The notes: generated by a model from the letters alone, not told the origin. Positions 1-7,707 are shown, numbered from the stretch's first letter. The stretch: DNA of 64,000 nucleotides from Geobacter sp. UBA698 (GCA_002298925.1 DBMM01000011.1:3881-67880), one strand, 5' to 3'. A program made the numbers and translations.

Positions 1-131
1 GACAGAGCCCCCAGGCATCCAGGTTGGCTGCCCAGCGCGGTTTCAGGAATGTGTTCGTGCTGTCCGATGGGATCCCCGGCTGGAAAAAGATGGGCTATGC
101 CGTCTCAGATGGTCCCCAGACGGTAAAATGA
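1..131 (+). CDS. Rhodanese-like domain protein, C-terminal end (partial)
   Basis: Open frame from the left edge (codons in register from base 3) to a TGA at 129-131. The visible 42 residues include GFRNVFVLSDGIPGWKKMGY, which matches the end of a rhodanese (sulfurtransferase) domain, where a conserved glycine-tryptophan turn follows the last strand. The catalytic cysteine loop would lie upstream, outside the window, so activity cannot be judged. A gap of 39 bases separates it from the next gene on the same strand. The family call rests on the tail only. Confidence 0.7.
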   Translation, partial: QSPQASRLAAQRGFRNVFVLSDGIPGWKKMGYAVSDGPQTVK

Positions 132-170
132 AACAAAACAGAGCAAGCGCTTGTCCGGGGTGTTGTCAGC

Positions 171-1403
171 ATGCAAACCACCATGATCAAAAGAATGTCG
201 GTACTCCTGGTTCCCGCGGCAATTCTGATCGCAACCTGGTTCGCCATTCCCTATATTTCTCTTTTGCCGCCTGCCCGTCAGGAGCTGGTGACCGTCGCGC
301 CTTATCTGGTGACGGCCCTGGGGATGTTTTTGGCCGTGCATTTTCATCGAGGCCGGCCTTTTCTGGCTTTGCTGGTGCTGATACTCTTCTACTGGTGTTC
401 CCGAAGCCATCTTTCCGGTGAACCGGCCAAGGTCAGTCTCAACGGTTATTATCAGGCCTTTGTTCTGCTGCTGCCGGTGGATCTGGCTCTGTTTTCCCTC
501 ATGCGCGAGCGAGGTGTATTTTCCATGGCCGGCCGGCTGCGCCTCGTCTTTCTGACGGTTCAGGCGTTGGGAGCCCTCTGGCTTTTTCGCGATCACTTTG
601 TTGATATCCTGCCTTATGTTGCCCGCAGTTATATCCGGCTCCCATTTCTGGACAGCCAGTTGATTCCGCAAACGGCCATGTTGACCGGTTCGCTCTGTTT
701 TATCTTCATAGCGGTGCTGGCTGTGCGGCGGCAGACTCCTGTGGACAGCGGCATGCTCGGGGCTCTGATTGCTTTTTTTGTCGCCTGTAACTGGGCTACC
801 TCCCGCGATATTCATGCCGCTTTCTGTGCGGCCGGAGCGTTGATCATCACGCAGAGCGTGCTGCGGGACACGTACAACATGGCCTTTCGCGACGACCTGA
901 CCGGCATCCCTTCGCGCCGTGCTCTCAACGAGAGCCTGCAGGGTCTTGGGCGGCGCTACACGGTCGCCATGCTTGATGTGGACCACTTCAAGCGCTTCAA
1001 CGATACCTACGGCCACGACGTGGGGGACCAGGTCTTGAAAATGGTGGCGCGTAAAATGAATAATGTTGGCGGGGGCGGCAGAACCTATCGTTACGGAGGA
1101 GAGGAGTTCACCATTCTTTTTCCGGGTCGCCGACTGTCTGATGCGTTACCTCATCTGGAGGAACTGCGAACGACTATCGCCGAGTACCGTCTGGCGCTGC
1201 GCAGCAGTGAACGCCCCAAGGACCAGCGACAGGGCAAGGGGCAGCGGAGAGGGGGTGGGGCGGCGGCCTATGCTGCCGTTACCATCAGCATCGGCGTGGC
1301 GGAATGCACGGAAGGAACGGCAAAACCCGCACAGGTTATCAAGGCGGCTGACAAGGCGCTCTACCGGGCCAAAAACAGGGGCAGAAACCAGATCTGCAGT
1401 TAG
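171..1403 (+). CDS. Membrane-anchored diguanylate cyclase (GGDEF domain)
   Basis: A 410-residue protein with about six hydrophobic helices in residues 8-230 and a cytoplasmic GGDEF domain in about 240-410. The active-site motif reads YGGEEF; the upstream metal-binding segment is MLDVDHF. The guanine-contact segment reads GHDVGDQ, with Asp at the position that is Ser in the hybrid (Hypr) cyclases that make cGAMP, so a conventional c-di-GMP synthase is expected. No RxxD inhibitory site precedes the motif. A basic, Gly/Arg/Gln-rich insert sits before the VTISIGVAE strand. The start at 171 has only a weak GGGGTG ribosome site; ATG 183 is an alternative. It is a single-gene unit facing a convergent small membrane protein gene. 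Confidence 0.85.
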   Translation: MQTTMIKRMSVLLVPAAILIATWFAIPYISLLPPARQELVTVAPYLVTALGMFLAVHFHRGRPFLALLVLILFYWCSRSHLSGEPAKVSLNGYYQAFVLLLPVDLALFSLMRERGVFSMAGRLRLVFLTVQALGALWLFRDHFVDILPYVARSYIRLPFLDSQLIPQTAMLTGSLCFIFIAVLAVRRQTPVDSGMLGALIAFFVACNWATSRDIHAAFCAAGALIITQSVLRDTYNMAFRDDLTGIPSRRALNESLQGLGRRYTVAMLDVDHFKRFNDTYGHDVGDQVLKMVARKMNNVGGGGRTYRYGGEEFTILFPGRRLSDALPHLEELRTTIAEYRLALRSSERPKDQRQGKGQRRGGGAAAYAAVTISIGVAECTEGTAKPAQVIKAADKALYRAKNRGRNQICS

Positions 1404-1426
1404 CCCTGTATCTCTTCAAGACCAGC

Positions 1427-1789
1427 TTAAAACACTAAGCTGATTTTGAGGCTGATGCCGCTGATTGATTGGTTTTCCTGTTTCTGGGCGATTCTAATCC
1501 GCTCCTGGGGTTCGACGATCTCTGCCGGAGGATTGTAGGCGATCGTTACGGACACATCGCTTTTTCGTATCACCAGGTCGCCGTTGTCGTTGAGACCAAC
1601 CGTGGCCGGCTGCTTGCTTTTTTGCTGAACTATTGTTGGTGACGGAGTCGTGAGTCCCGATTTGTAGAACAGCAGGAATGGTTCTGCCAGGGCTTCGCAC
1701 GAAGCGAGTGCGATCAGGATGGGAATGGCGATGATGCCGATTAACAGCGTAAAGGTTGCTGCTGGTAAGTTTTTCTCAGAGTCTGACAT
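1427..1789 (-). CDS. Small membrane protein of unknown function under riboswitch control
   Basis: A 120-residue protein, start chosen at 1789 because CAGGAG lies just upstream; an in-frame extension to 1864 would run into the riboswitch terminator. Residues 10-45 are strongly hydrophobic (two close helices or one long one, containing LLIGIIAIPILIALASC), followed by a polar, beta-rich tail of about 75 residues ending ISLKISLVF, probably outside the membrane. I recognise no family. Its mRNA leader holds a GEMM-I riboswitch and an overlapping terminator, so it is likely a target of a cyclic dinucleotide. It is transcribed away from cbiET, with which it shares the intergenic region. Confidence 0.65.
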   Translation of the reverse strand: MSDSEKNLPAATFTLLIGIIAIPILIALASCEALAEPFLLFYKSGLTTPSPTIVQQKSKQPATVGLNDNGDLVIRKSDVSVTIAYNPPAEIVEPQERIRIAQKQENQSISGISLKISLVF

Positions 1790-1837
1790 GGCGGTCTCCT
1801 GCTGACGGGTTGTATTCCCGCTGCCGCTTGTACCGGC

Positions 1838-1886
1838 AAAAACAAAGCCGGGCGCCAATACCATGAGATATTTCGGCGACCCGGCT
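1838..1886 (-). terminator. Terminator of the GEMM-I riboswitch (ON-type platform)
   Basis: On the minus strand the sequence AGCCGGGTCGCC (1886-1875) pairs with GGCGCCCGGCT (1856-1846), with one bulged T, and is followed by TTGTTTTTG. The 5' arm is also the 3' part of the aptamer, so aptamer folding and terminator folding exclude each other. Ligand binding should therefore prevent termination and turn the gene on. Confidence 0.75.
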
Positions 1887-1958
1887 GTCTCAGAGAGACC
1901 CTGTAGGCTTTCCGTCCCACCCTCGCGGATGGTTTAGTATTTTCGTGTATCCCGCCAA
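1873..1958 (-). promoter_or_regulatory. GEMM-I cyclic dinucleotide riboswitch, probably cGAMP-type
   Basis: Reading the minus strand, the GEMM-I landmarks occur in order: CTAAACC, a GC-capped hairpin CCATCCGCGAGGGTGG, GACGGAAAGCC, a GGGTCTCTCTGAGAC arm, then AGCCGGGTCGCC closing P1 with TTGGCG at the 5' end. Aligned by hand to the Vc2 aptamer, the base equivalent to G20 is A (AATACTAAACC rather than AGGGCAAACC). A at this position is the known marker of the GEMM-Ib subclass that prefers 3',3'-cGAMP and is common in Geobacter. The class call is strong; ligand preference is inferred from one base. Confidence 0.88.
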
Positions 1959-2007
1959 TTTGCGTGCTATTTAGAGTACAGCATAAAGCGAGCCATGTAT
2001 GCTGTTT

Positions 2008-2021
2008 TTGATAACTATCAA
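2008..2021. promoter_or_regulatory. Inverted repeat, possible operator
   Basis: TTGATA-AC-TATCAA, two 6-base half sites separated by 2 bases, in the 437-base region between the divergent riboswitch gene and cbiET. The position would suit a dimeric repressor acting on either promoter, but no regulator is known. The rest of this region (about 2022-2226) shows no recognisable element. Confidence 0.3.
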
Positions 2022-2226
2022 TAATTGCAGGTCTTTTTGTTGGATCGTCATGGGTGGCAAATTTGGTGGTGTTGTTAAATGACGTTATTTGCCGGTGGGA
2101 TGACAATTTTTGTTGTTCCTGCCGGTGGATGGGGCACTGGCCAGATAATCTGATGATTTTTCGACCGCAGGGTGCTATAGTCGCCACCTTGATTCAACAC
2201 CGAATCCCGTATGGGGGACAAATGCT

Positions 2227-3444
2227 ATGGCACAGGAAAAGATTTATCTGGTGGGCGTCGGCATGGCTGGCTGGGCGGGTTTCAGCGCCGAGGCGCTGGA
2301 AATAATCGGCAAGGCCGAGGTACTGATCGGTCACCAGCGACATCTGGATATTTTCCCGGACTTCAAGGGCCAGAGGATGGTGCTGGGCGATCTGCCCGAG
2401 CTGCTGGACTTTCTTCAGAAAACCGATAAACGGGTGGTATTTCTGGCCTCGGGCGATCCCAGCTTTTTCGGTATTTCCCGTTTTCTGATGCGTAACCTCC
2501 CCAAGGAGCGCATCGAGATCTTCACCAATGTCACCAGTATGCAGTACGCCTTTGCCCGCATCAAGGAGCCTTGGGACGATGCCATTTTTGTTTCGGTCCA
2601 TGGCCGGGGCATGCCTGCGGCGGTGGACAAGATTATTTCCGCCGAAAAGGTCTGTGTTCTGACCGATAGGGTCAACACACCGGCCGCCATCGCCCGGGAG
2701 CTGATTGAACGGGGTGCCGAAGGTTACGAGGCCTGGCTGTGCGAGGATCTGGGGCTGCCCGGCGAGAAGTTCACTCGCTGCGATCTGCGCGGTCTGCTGG
2801 AACTGAAACCCTCCGAACTCAATCTGCTGATCCTGGTCAAGACCTATGAACCGAACCTGGTTCAGTATCCGTTGATCGGCATTGACGACGACGAATTTCA
2901 GACCTCTAAAAAATTGATTACCAAGCAGGAGGTGCGGGCCGTCACCCTCTCCAAGCTGCAGCTGCAGGATGACCTGGTGATGTGGGATATCGGCGCCGGC
3001 AGCTGCTCGGTCTCGATCGAAGCCTCCAATCTGATGCCCAACGGACGCATCTTTGCCGTGGAGCGCAACCAGCAGTGCATCGGTTTCATCAACGAGAACC
3101 TGAAAAAATTCTGCACCCGCAATGTCAAGCTGGTCGAGGCTTTCGCCCCCGAGGGTCTGGAAGATCTGCCCGACCCGGATCGGGTCTTCATTGGCGGGGC
3201 CGGCGGCCAACTGGAAGAGATCATCGATGCCGTGGACAAACGTCTCAAGGCGGAGGGTCTGATCGTCCTGAATGCCGTGACACTGGATACCCTCACCAAG
3301 GCGGTGGAATTTCTGGAAGACCATGGCTATGTTGTTGAGGCCACCTGCGTCAATATCTCCAAGACCCGGCGACTGACCGAATACAAGATGTTCGAAGCCC
3401 AGAACCCGGTCTACATCATCACCGCCTGGAAAGGTGGCGAGTAA
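2227..3444 (+). CDS. cbiET: Precorrin-6Y C5,15-methyltransferase/decarboxylase (CbiE-CbiT fusion)
   Basis: A 405-residue bifunctional enzyme of corrin ring synthesis. The N-terminal half (about 1-200) is a CbiE-type tetrapyrrole methylase: YLVGVGMAGW at the start and a SGDPSFFG loop near residue 75. The C-terminal half is a CbiT-type SAM methyltransferase with the motif WDIGAGSCSVSIE near residue 250. The two activities methylate C5 and C15 and remove the C12 acetate. GGGGGAC precedes the ATG. The stop TAA shares a base with the ATG of cbiL, so the two are translationally coupled. No cobalamin riboswitch is visible upstream. Confidence 0.93.
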   Translation: MAQEKIYLVGVGMAGWAGFSAEALEIIGKAEVLIGHQRHLDIFPDFKGQRMVLGDLPELLDFLQKTDKRVVFLASGDPSFFGISRFLMRNLPKERIEIFTNVTSMQYAFARIKEPWDDAIFVSVHGRGMPAAVDKIISAEKVCVLTDRVNTPAAIARELIERGAEGYEAWLCEDLGLPGEKFTRCDLRGLLELKPSELNLLILVKTYEPNLVQYPLIGIDDDEFQTSKKLITKQEVRAVTLSKLQLQDDLVMWDIGAGSCSVSIEASNLMPNGRIFAVERNQQCIGFINENLKKFCTRNVKLVEAFAPEGLEDLPDPDRVFIGGAGGQLEEIIDAVDKRLKAEGLIVLNAVTLDTLTKAVEFLEDHGYVVEATCVNISKTRRLTEYKMFEAQNPVYIITAWKGGE

Positions 3445-4148
3445 TGGCCAGGATCTATGCCGTCGGTGTCGGACCGGGCGATCCCGAGTTACTGACCCGC
3501 AAGGCCGAACGCATCCTGCGCCAGGCAGATGTGATCCTGGCTCCGGTCTCCAGGTCGGGCGAAGTCAGCGTGGCCCTGGAGACGTCGCGGGAGTTTCTGG
3601 ATGCCGGTCGCCAACAGATCATCATTCACCAGTTTCCCATGACCTCGGATATGGGCCGGTTGATACCGGCCTGGCAGGAGGCGGCCGCCCTGATGGCCGG
3701 CCATGCCGATGCGGGCCGGGAGGTGGCCTTCATCACCATCGGTGACCCGCTGCTCTACTCGACCTTCATCTATCTGCTGCGCATCTTCCGCACATCCTAC
3801 CCGCACCTCGAGATCGAGATCGTGCCGGGCATTTCCAGCATCAATACCGCGGCAGCCGCGGCCGGCGTGGCGCTGGCCGAAGCCGACGAGAGGCTTGCCA
3901 TCATTCCGGCTACCGCCGGCATGGATGCCATCATCGAAGCCGTGGCAAAATTCGAGACGGTCGTGCTGCTGAAGGTCAAGCCGCTCTATGCCGATATCCT
4001 GGAAATGCTGCGGCAGATGGGGCGACAGCAGAGCACGCTGTTTGTTGAGCGGGTCGGTTCCGACCGCCAGAAAGTGCTGAGCGATTTGTCCGAAATGGCG
4101 GCCCACAAGCCGGATTACCTGTCGCTGATGATTGTCAAGAAGCGCTGA
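3444..4148 (+). CDS. cbiL: Precorrin-2/cobalt-factor II C20-methyltransferase
   Basis: A 234-residue tetrapyrrole methylase. It opens with the SAM-binding loop IYAVGVGPGDPELLTRKA, has the second loop GDPLLYSTF near residue 100 and the third VPGISSINTAAA near 130, the standard layout of CbiL/CobI. It adds the C20 methyl group, several steps before the CbiET reaction. The start overlaps the cbiET stop by one base. The rest of the corrin pathway is not adjacent: after this gene comes a bidirectional terminator, so this is a two-gene fragment of the pathway. Confidence 0.9.
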   Translation: MARIYAVGVGPGDPELLTRKAERILRQADVILAPVSRSGEVSVALETSREFLDAGRQQIIIHQFPMTSDMGRLIPAWQEAAALMAGHADAGREVAFITIGDPLLYSTFIYLLRIFRTSYPHLEIEIVPGISSINTAAAAAGVALAEADERLAIIPATAGMDAIIEAVAKFETVVLLKVKPLYADILEMLRQMGRQQSTLFVERVGSDRQKVLSDLSEMAAHKPDYLSLMIVKKR

Positions 4149-4226
4149 TTAATCGAATCCGGCAGCCGTTTCCCCGTTATGGTGCCGATTCACATCCCTG
4201 CTTTATCGGCAGACAGAGTAAAATAC

Positions 4227-4259
4227 AAAAGCCCTTCCGTAACATTCGGAAGGGCTTTT
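4227..4259. terminator. Bidirectional terminator between cbiL and the lipoprotein gene
   Basis: A 13-base perfect stem, AAAAGCCCTTCCG / CGGAAGGGCTTTT, with a TAACATT loop. A and T runs on both sides let it work on both strands. Confidence 0.9.
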
Positions 4260-4287
4260 GTGCAATCCAGCTGGTGCGAGAGTTTAG

Positions 4288-5283
4288 TTACTGATTCTTG
4301 TCAGTGGCAGGGACTATTTCGTCTGTAGCCGGTTTGATCTCTTCGCTGGCTGGCGCAGTCAGGGGGGCGGTTGAGCCCGGCGGAGCGCTGTCAGTCGCAG
4401 CTGCCGGAGCTGCTGATGGTGCGGGCTGTTCCGCGGCTGCCGCCGGATTTCCTGTGCCGGCCGGCTTGTCTGCGGTCGGTTCCGTGGTCTTCCTGCTCTT
4501 GTCGGTGTCGTATTTCAGGTAGTCGACCATTTCGTCGAACTGATGGCCGTAAACCTCTGTCTCCTGGGTTTCACGCAGCAGATAGTCCTTCTTCTTTTTG
4601 TCAAGGCGGCGCGTGATCCCCTCGATGGTCTTGAATTTGATATCGACCTTGTCGGACAGGTTGGCGTCTGCTTCGCTGAAATCGGGATACTGCAGGGCGA
4701 TCATGGGGTCGTAGGCCAGGAAGCGACCGCGGAAATTGGGATATTCCCACAGGGTGGTGCCATTGGCATCCAGGATCTGGGCTGTCATGGTCAGGTAGTT
4801 GAACTCGCTGGTCAGGGAAGAAAGCCTGGAGTCGGAGTAAAGCTTGTCGCTTTTGCTCAAGCCGCTGACCACGACCAGCATGACTGCATCCAGGTTGTTT
4901 TTGCTGATATAATCCCGCAACTCATCGTTTTTCCACAAATACTTGTTGTACACGATGGTGGCGTCATCGCGTTTTTCACGGCGGAAAAGCATTTTGGTGA
5001 AGGTGCTGGCGGGATCGCTGTCCATCAGTGCCACCGTGTAGAAACCGCCGGTGGCCTTGATCTTGCGGACCAGCTGCTGTTCTGATTTGCGATTGTAATC
5101 GCTGACCAGCTGGATCAGCTGCTCTTTCTGGGGGTGCCTGATGTCCGAGTCGCCATCGACCATGATCGGCACAACCCCCATTACCTTGACCTTGGCGGCG
5201 AAGTTTTCCGTTGGAACATTGAAGTGGTTCTGGGCGCAGCCGAAAGATAAAAGCAGCGGCAGCAGTAATAACAGTCTTTTCAT
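4288..5283 (-). CDS. Putative lipoprotein with Pro/Ala-rich tail
   Basis: 331 residues. The N terminus is a signal peptide with a poly-leucine core and a somewhat irregular lipobox, LSFGC, giving a lipidated Cys16. Residues 30-240 look globular; beyond about 255 the chain is low-complexity (Pro, Ala, Thr, Glu) and probably a flexible spacer in the cell envelope. AGGAGATCACT precedes the ATG. I recognise no functional domain. It shares the terminator with cbiL and is divergent from metX. Confidence 0.7.
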   Translation of the reverse strand: MKRLLLLLPLLLSFGCAQNHFNVPTENFAAKVKVMGVVPIMVDGDSDIRHPQKEQLIQLVSDYNRKSEQQLVRKIKATGGFYTVALMDSDPASTFTKMLFRREKRDDATIVYNKYLWKNDELRDYISKNNLDAVMLVVVSGLSKSDKLYSDSRLSSLTSEFNYLTMTAQILDANGTTLWEYPNFRGRFLAYDPMIALQYPDFSEADANLSDKVDIKFKTIEGITRRLDKKKKDYLLRETQETEVYGHQFDEMVDYLKYDTDKSRKTTEPTADKPAGTGNPAAAAEQPAPSAAPAAATDSAPPGSTAPLTAPASEEIKPATDEIVPATDKNQ

Positions 5284-5396
5284 AGTGATCTCCTAGCGGA
5301 ATCAGCCATCTGTTTCTGGTCATGGTTATAGCAGATGGCCAGATGGTTTTCCAGACAATTTGAATGGTGACTACTCCGGCTCAGGCGCATATTTCG

Positions 5397-5425
5397 TTGA
5401 CAAAAACAGTGTTCTTTCGTATTGT
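5397..5425 (+). promoter_or_regulatory. Sigma-70 promoter of the metX leader
   Basis: TTGACA, 17 bases, TATTGT. The predicted start of transcription is near 5432, about 10 bases before the SAM riboswitch. Confidence 0.75.
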
Positions 5426-5441
5426 TTCCGCCATAAACCTG

Positions 5442-5537
5442 CTTATCAAGAGTGGTGGAGGGAAAAGGCCCCGTGAAACCACAGCAACCGGCCATCCAGG
5501 CGTCAGGTGCTAATTCCTGCCGAAAGGCGAAGATGAG
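5442..5537 (+). promoter_or_regulatory. SAM-I riboswitch (S box)
   Basis: Contains the S-box signature blocks in order: CTTATCAAGAG, GGTGGAGGGA, GGCCCCGTGAAACC, CAGCAACCGG, GGTGCTAATTCC and GATGAG. P1 forms between CTTATC (5442-5447) and GATGAG (5532-5537). It precedes metX, the acyl-homoserine entry step of methionine synthesis, so SAM should repress the gene. Confidence 0.96.
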
Positions 5538-5562
5538 GGGTGTGCTGTGAACTCGTTGTTTC

Positions 5563-5596
5563 AGCCCCTTCTCATGTCTATGTGAAGGGGCTTTTT
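5563..5596 (+). terminator. SAM riboswitch terminator overlapping the metX ribosome site
   Basis: AGCCCCTTC (5563-5571) pairs with GAAGGGGCT (5584-5592), followed directly by TTTTT and then the metX ATG at 5597. The alternative antiterminator pairs ATGAGGGG of the P1 3' side (5533-5540) with CCCC..CTCAT (5565-5575). The only Shine-Dalgarno-like run, GAAGGGG, lies inside the terminator stem. Confidence 0.85.
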
Positions 5597-6718
5597 ATGT
5601 CGGTCGGCATTGTCAAGGAGCAGTCCGTTACATTCGAGAATGGCATCAAGCTGGATAGCGGACGGATCCTGGCTCCGATCACCATTGCCTACGAAACCTA
5701 CGGCGGCCTCAATGCGGATGCCTCCAACGCCATCATGGTCGAGCATGCCTGGACCGGCAACGCGCACCTGGCCGGTAAACTGAGCGAGAGCGACGCCAAG
5801 CCGGGCTGGTGGGATGCCATCGTGGGCCCCGGCCGTCTGCTCGACACGGACCGCTACTTTGTGATCTGTTCCAACGTGATCGGTTCCTGTTTCGGCTCCA
5901 CCGGCCCGGCCTCCATCAACCCCAAAACCGGCAAGCGCTATAACCTGAGTTTCCCCGTGATTACCGCTCGTGATATGGTCCGCGCCCAGAAGCTGCTGGT
6001 GGATTCGCTCGGTATCGACAGGCTTCTGTGTGTCATGGGGGGCAGCATGGGAGGCATGCAGGCGCTGGAGTGGGCCACCCAGTATCCTGAATCAATCGGC
6101 TCGGCCATCATGCTGGCGACCAGTCCGCATCCCTCTCCCCAGGCCATTGCCATGAACGCCGTTGCGCGTTGGGCCATCTTCAACGATCCTACCTGGCGCA
6201 AGGGTGAGTACAAGCACAACCCCAAGGACGGACTGGCCCTGGCCCGCGGTATCGGTCATATCACCTTTCTGTCCGACGAGTCGATGAATGCCAAGTTCGG
6301 GCGCCGCTTCTCGGCCAAGGACGGCCAATTCGATTTCTTCGGTCAGTTCGAGGTGGAGCGCTACCTGAACTACAACGGTTACAGCTTTGTGGATCGATTT
6401 GATACCAACTCGTTTCTGTATTTGGCCAAGGCGCTGGACCTGTATGACGTGGCCTGGGGTTACGAATCCATGGCCGAAGCCTTCAGCCAGGTAAAGGCGC
6501 CGCTGCAGTTTTTCGCCTTTACCTCCGATTGGCTCTATCCCCCCTACCAGACCGAAGAGATGGTTGACTGTCTGAAGGAGTTGGGCCGCCCGGTGGAGTA
6601 CCACCTGATCACCTCTGCCTATGGTCACGACGCATTTCTGCTGGAGCATGAGACCTTCGCTCCCCTGGTGCGTTCATTTCTGGACCGGGTAACAGATGGG
6701 GAGTTTGCTGAGCAATGA
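5597..6718 (+). CDS. metX: Homoserine O-acetyltransferase
   Basis: A 373-residue alpha/beta hydrolase-fold acyltransferase that activates homoserine for methionine synthesis. The nucleophile elbow GGSMGGMQ places Ser150; Asp311 (TSDWLYPP) and His344 (YGHDAF) complete the triad. The start at 5597 (MSVGIVKEQ) follows the riboswitch terminator; a longer frame from 5540 would code through that RNA structure and is rejected. Acetyl rather than succinyl specificity is family-based. The ATG of ttcA overlaps its stop (ATGA), so ttcA is in the same SAM-controlled transcript. Confidence 0.93.
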   Translation: MSVGIVKEQSVTFENGIKLDSGRILAPITIAYETYGGLNADASNAIMVEHAWTGNAHLAGKLSESDAKPGWWDAIVGPGRLLDTDRYFVICSNVIGSCFGSTGPASINPKTGKRYNLSFPVITARDMVRAQKLLVDSLGIDRLLCVMGGSMGGMQALEWATQYPESIGSAIMLATSPHPSPQAIAMNAVARWAIFNDPTWRKGEYKHNPKDGLALARGIGHITFLSDESMNAKFGRRFSAKDGQFDFFGQFEVERYLNYNGYSFVDRFDTNSFLYLAKALDLYDVAWGYESMAEAFSQVKAPLQFFAFTSDWLYPPYQTEEMVDCLKELGRPVEYHLITSAYGHDAFLLEHETFAPLVRSFLDRVTDGEFAEQ

Positions 6719-7539
6719 AGACGCTACGGGACGAACTGAAGGGAAGCCGACTCTTTAGGAAGCTGCGCCACGGCGTGGGCAGGGCCGTGGCTGATTTCGG
6801 CCTGATTGAAGCGGGAGACCGGTTGGCGGTGGCGGTTTCCGGCGGCAAGGATTCCTACACCATGCTGTTGCTGCTTGACGAACTGCGCCGGCGGGCTCCG
6901 GTCGCTTTTGAAATCGAGGCGATAACGGTTGATTCCGGCTACCGGGGCTTCCGCACCGATATCATCGAAAAATTCGTTACGGAGCAGGGCATTCGCTGTC
7001 ACGTCGAAAGAACCAGCCATTTCGACATCATCTCCGAAAAACGACGCCCCGGATCATCCTACTGTTCCATCTGCGCCCGTCTCAAGCGGGGAGTACTATA
7101 CGGCGCAGCCGCCCGGCTGGGGTGCAACAAGCTGGCGCTGGGGCATCACAGCGATGACTTTATCGAGACGCTGCTGCTCAACCAGTTCTTTGTAGGCTCG
7201 CTCAAGGCCATGTCGGCCTGCATGCTGGCCGACAACGGCGTGACGACCGTAATCCGGCCGCTGGTCTACACGACGGAAGCGGACATCATCAGCTTTTCAC
7301 GCGAGGCGGCCCTGCCGGTGGTCTGCTGCTGCTGCCCGGTCTGCGGAAAGGCGGATGTGCAGCGCAAGCGGATGAAAAAGCTGCTGAACGAGCTTGAGAA
7401 GGATATACCTCACATCAGGAACAGCATGCTCAAGGCCCTCTCAAATGTGCATCCCCGCCATCTTCTTGACGGGCGGCTTGTGGCTGCGCCACCTGGCGGC
7501 GCTGCCTGCGGCAGCCTTACGGGAGCGGCGGGGGAATAG
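6715..7539 (+). CDS. ttcA: tRNA 2-thiocytidine(32) synthetase TtcA-like
   Basis: 274 residues of the PP-loop ATP pyrophosphatase family. The P-loop is VSGGKDS near residue 45; CSIC near 120 and a later cysteine run (VCCCCPVCG near 205) are the cysteines expected to bind the iron-sulfur cluster and carry sulfur. The enzyme thiolates C32 of certain tRNAs in the cytoplasm. The start overlaps the metX stop by four bases, so the pair is coupled; its presence under a SAM riboswitch may reflect sulfur economy. The last 100 bases are overlapped on the other strand by a possible tiny gene. The last 20 residues are Gly/Ala-rich. Confidence 0.88.
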   Translation: MKTLRDELKGSRLFRKLRHGVGRAVADFGLIEAGDRLAVAVSGGKDSYTMLLLLDELRRRAPVAFEIEAITVDSGYRGFRTDIIEKFVTEQGIRCHVERTSHFDIISEKRRPGSSYCSICARLKRGVLYGAAARLGCNKLALGHHSDDFIETLLLNQFFVGSLKAMSACMLADNGVTTVIRPLVYTTEADIISFSREAALPVVCCCCPVCGKADVQRKRMKKLLNELEKDIPHIRNSMLKALSNVHPRHLLDGRLVAAPPGGAACGSLTGAAGE

Positions 7540-7626
7540 GGCTGACAGTTCCTGCCGCAGATCCATCAACGCCACATACCCGCCATACACGACACTAATC
7601 AATCCCAACAGTACCATCGGTTCCAT
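7441..7626 (-). CDS. Possible tiny membrane protein (61 residues)
   Basis: Starts MEPMVLLGLISVVYGGYVALMDLRQEL, a clear N-terminal transmembrane helix, then a basic tail. The ATG at 7626 has a strong ribosome site (GAGGAGG, about 6 bases upstream), which random shadows rarely have. It lies 81 bases after motB on the same strand, and its 3' end runs 99 bases into ttcA on the opposite strand. No family recognised; the overlapping tail may be read-through of ttcA complement rather than selected sequence. Confidence 0.45.
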   Translation of the reverse strand: MEPMVLLGLISVVYGGYVALMDLRQELSALFPRRSRKAAAGSAARWRSHKPPVKKMAGMHI

Positions 7627-7707
7627 AATAGACCTCCTCTTTTGTTGAGGAGAAGGTAGCACAGTGGTCTGACAAAATATGTCGTACTGCTGAAGGTGGT
7701 GCTGTAA

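Noticed and set aside
2130..2226. Possible cobalamin riboswitch before cbiET (GGGGCACTGG)
   Set aside because: Only a B12-box-like 7-mer is present; the other conserved blocks of the ~200-base aptamer are missing.
5540..5596. Upstream start for metX at 5540
   Set aside because: It would place coding sequence over the riboswitch terminator; ATG 5597 gives the normal N terminus.
7150..7400. CCCC run in ttcA as a separate metal-binding gene
   Set aside because: In frame with ttcA and part of its C-terminal cysteine set.
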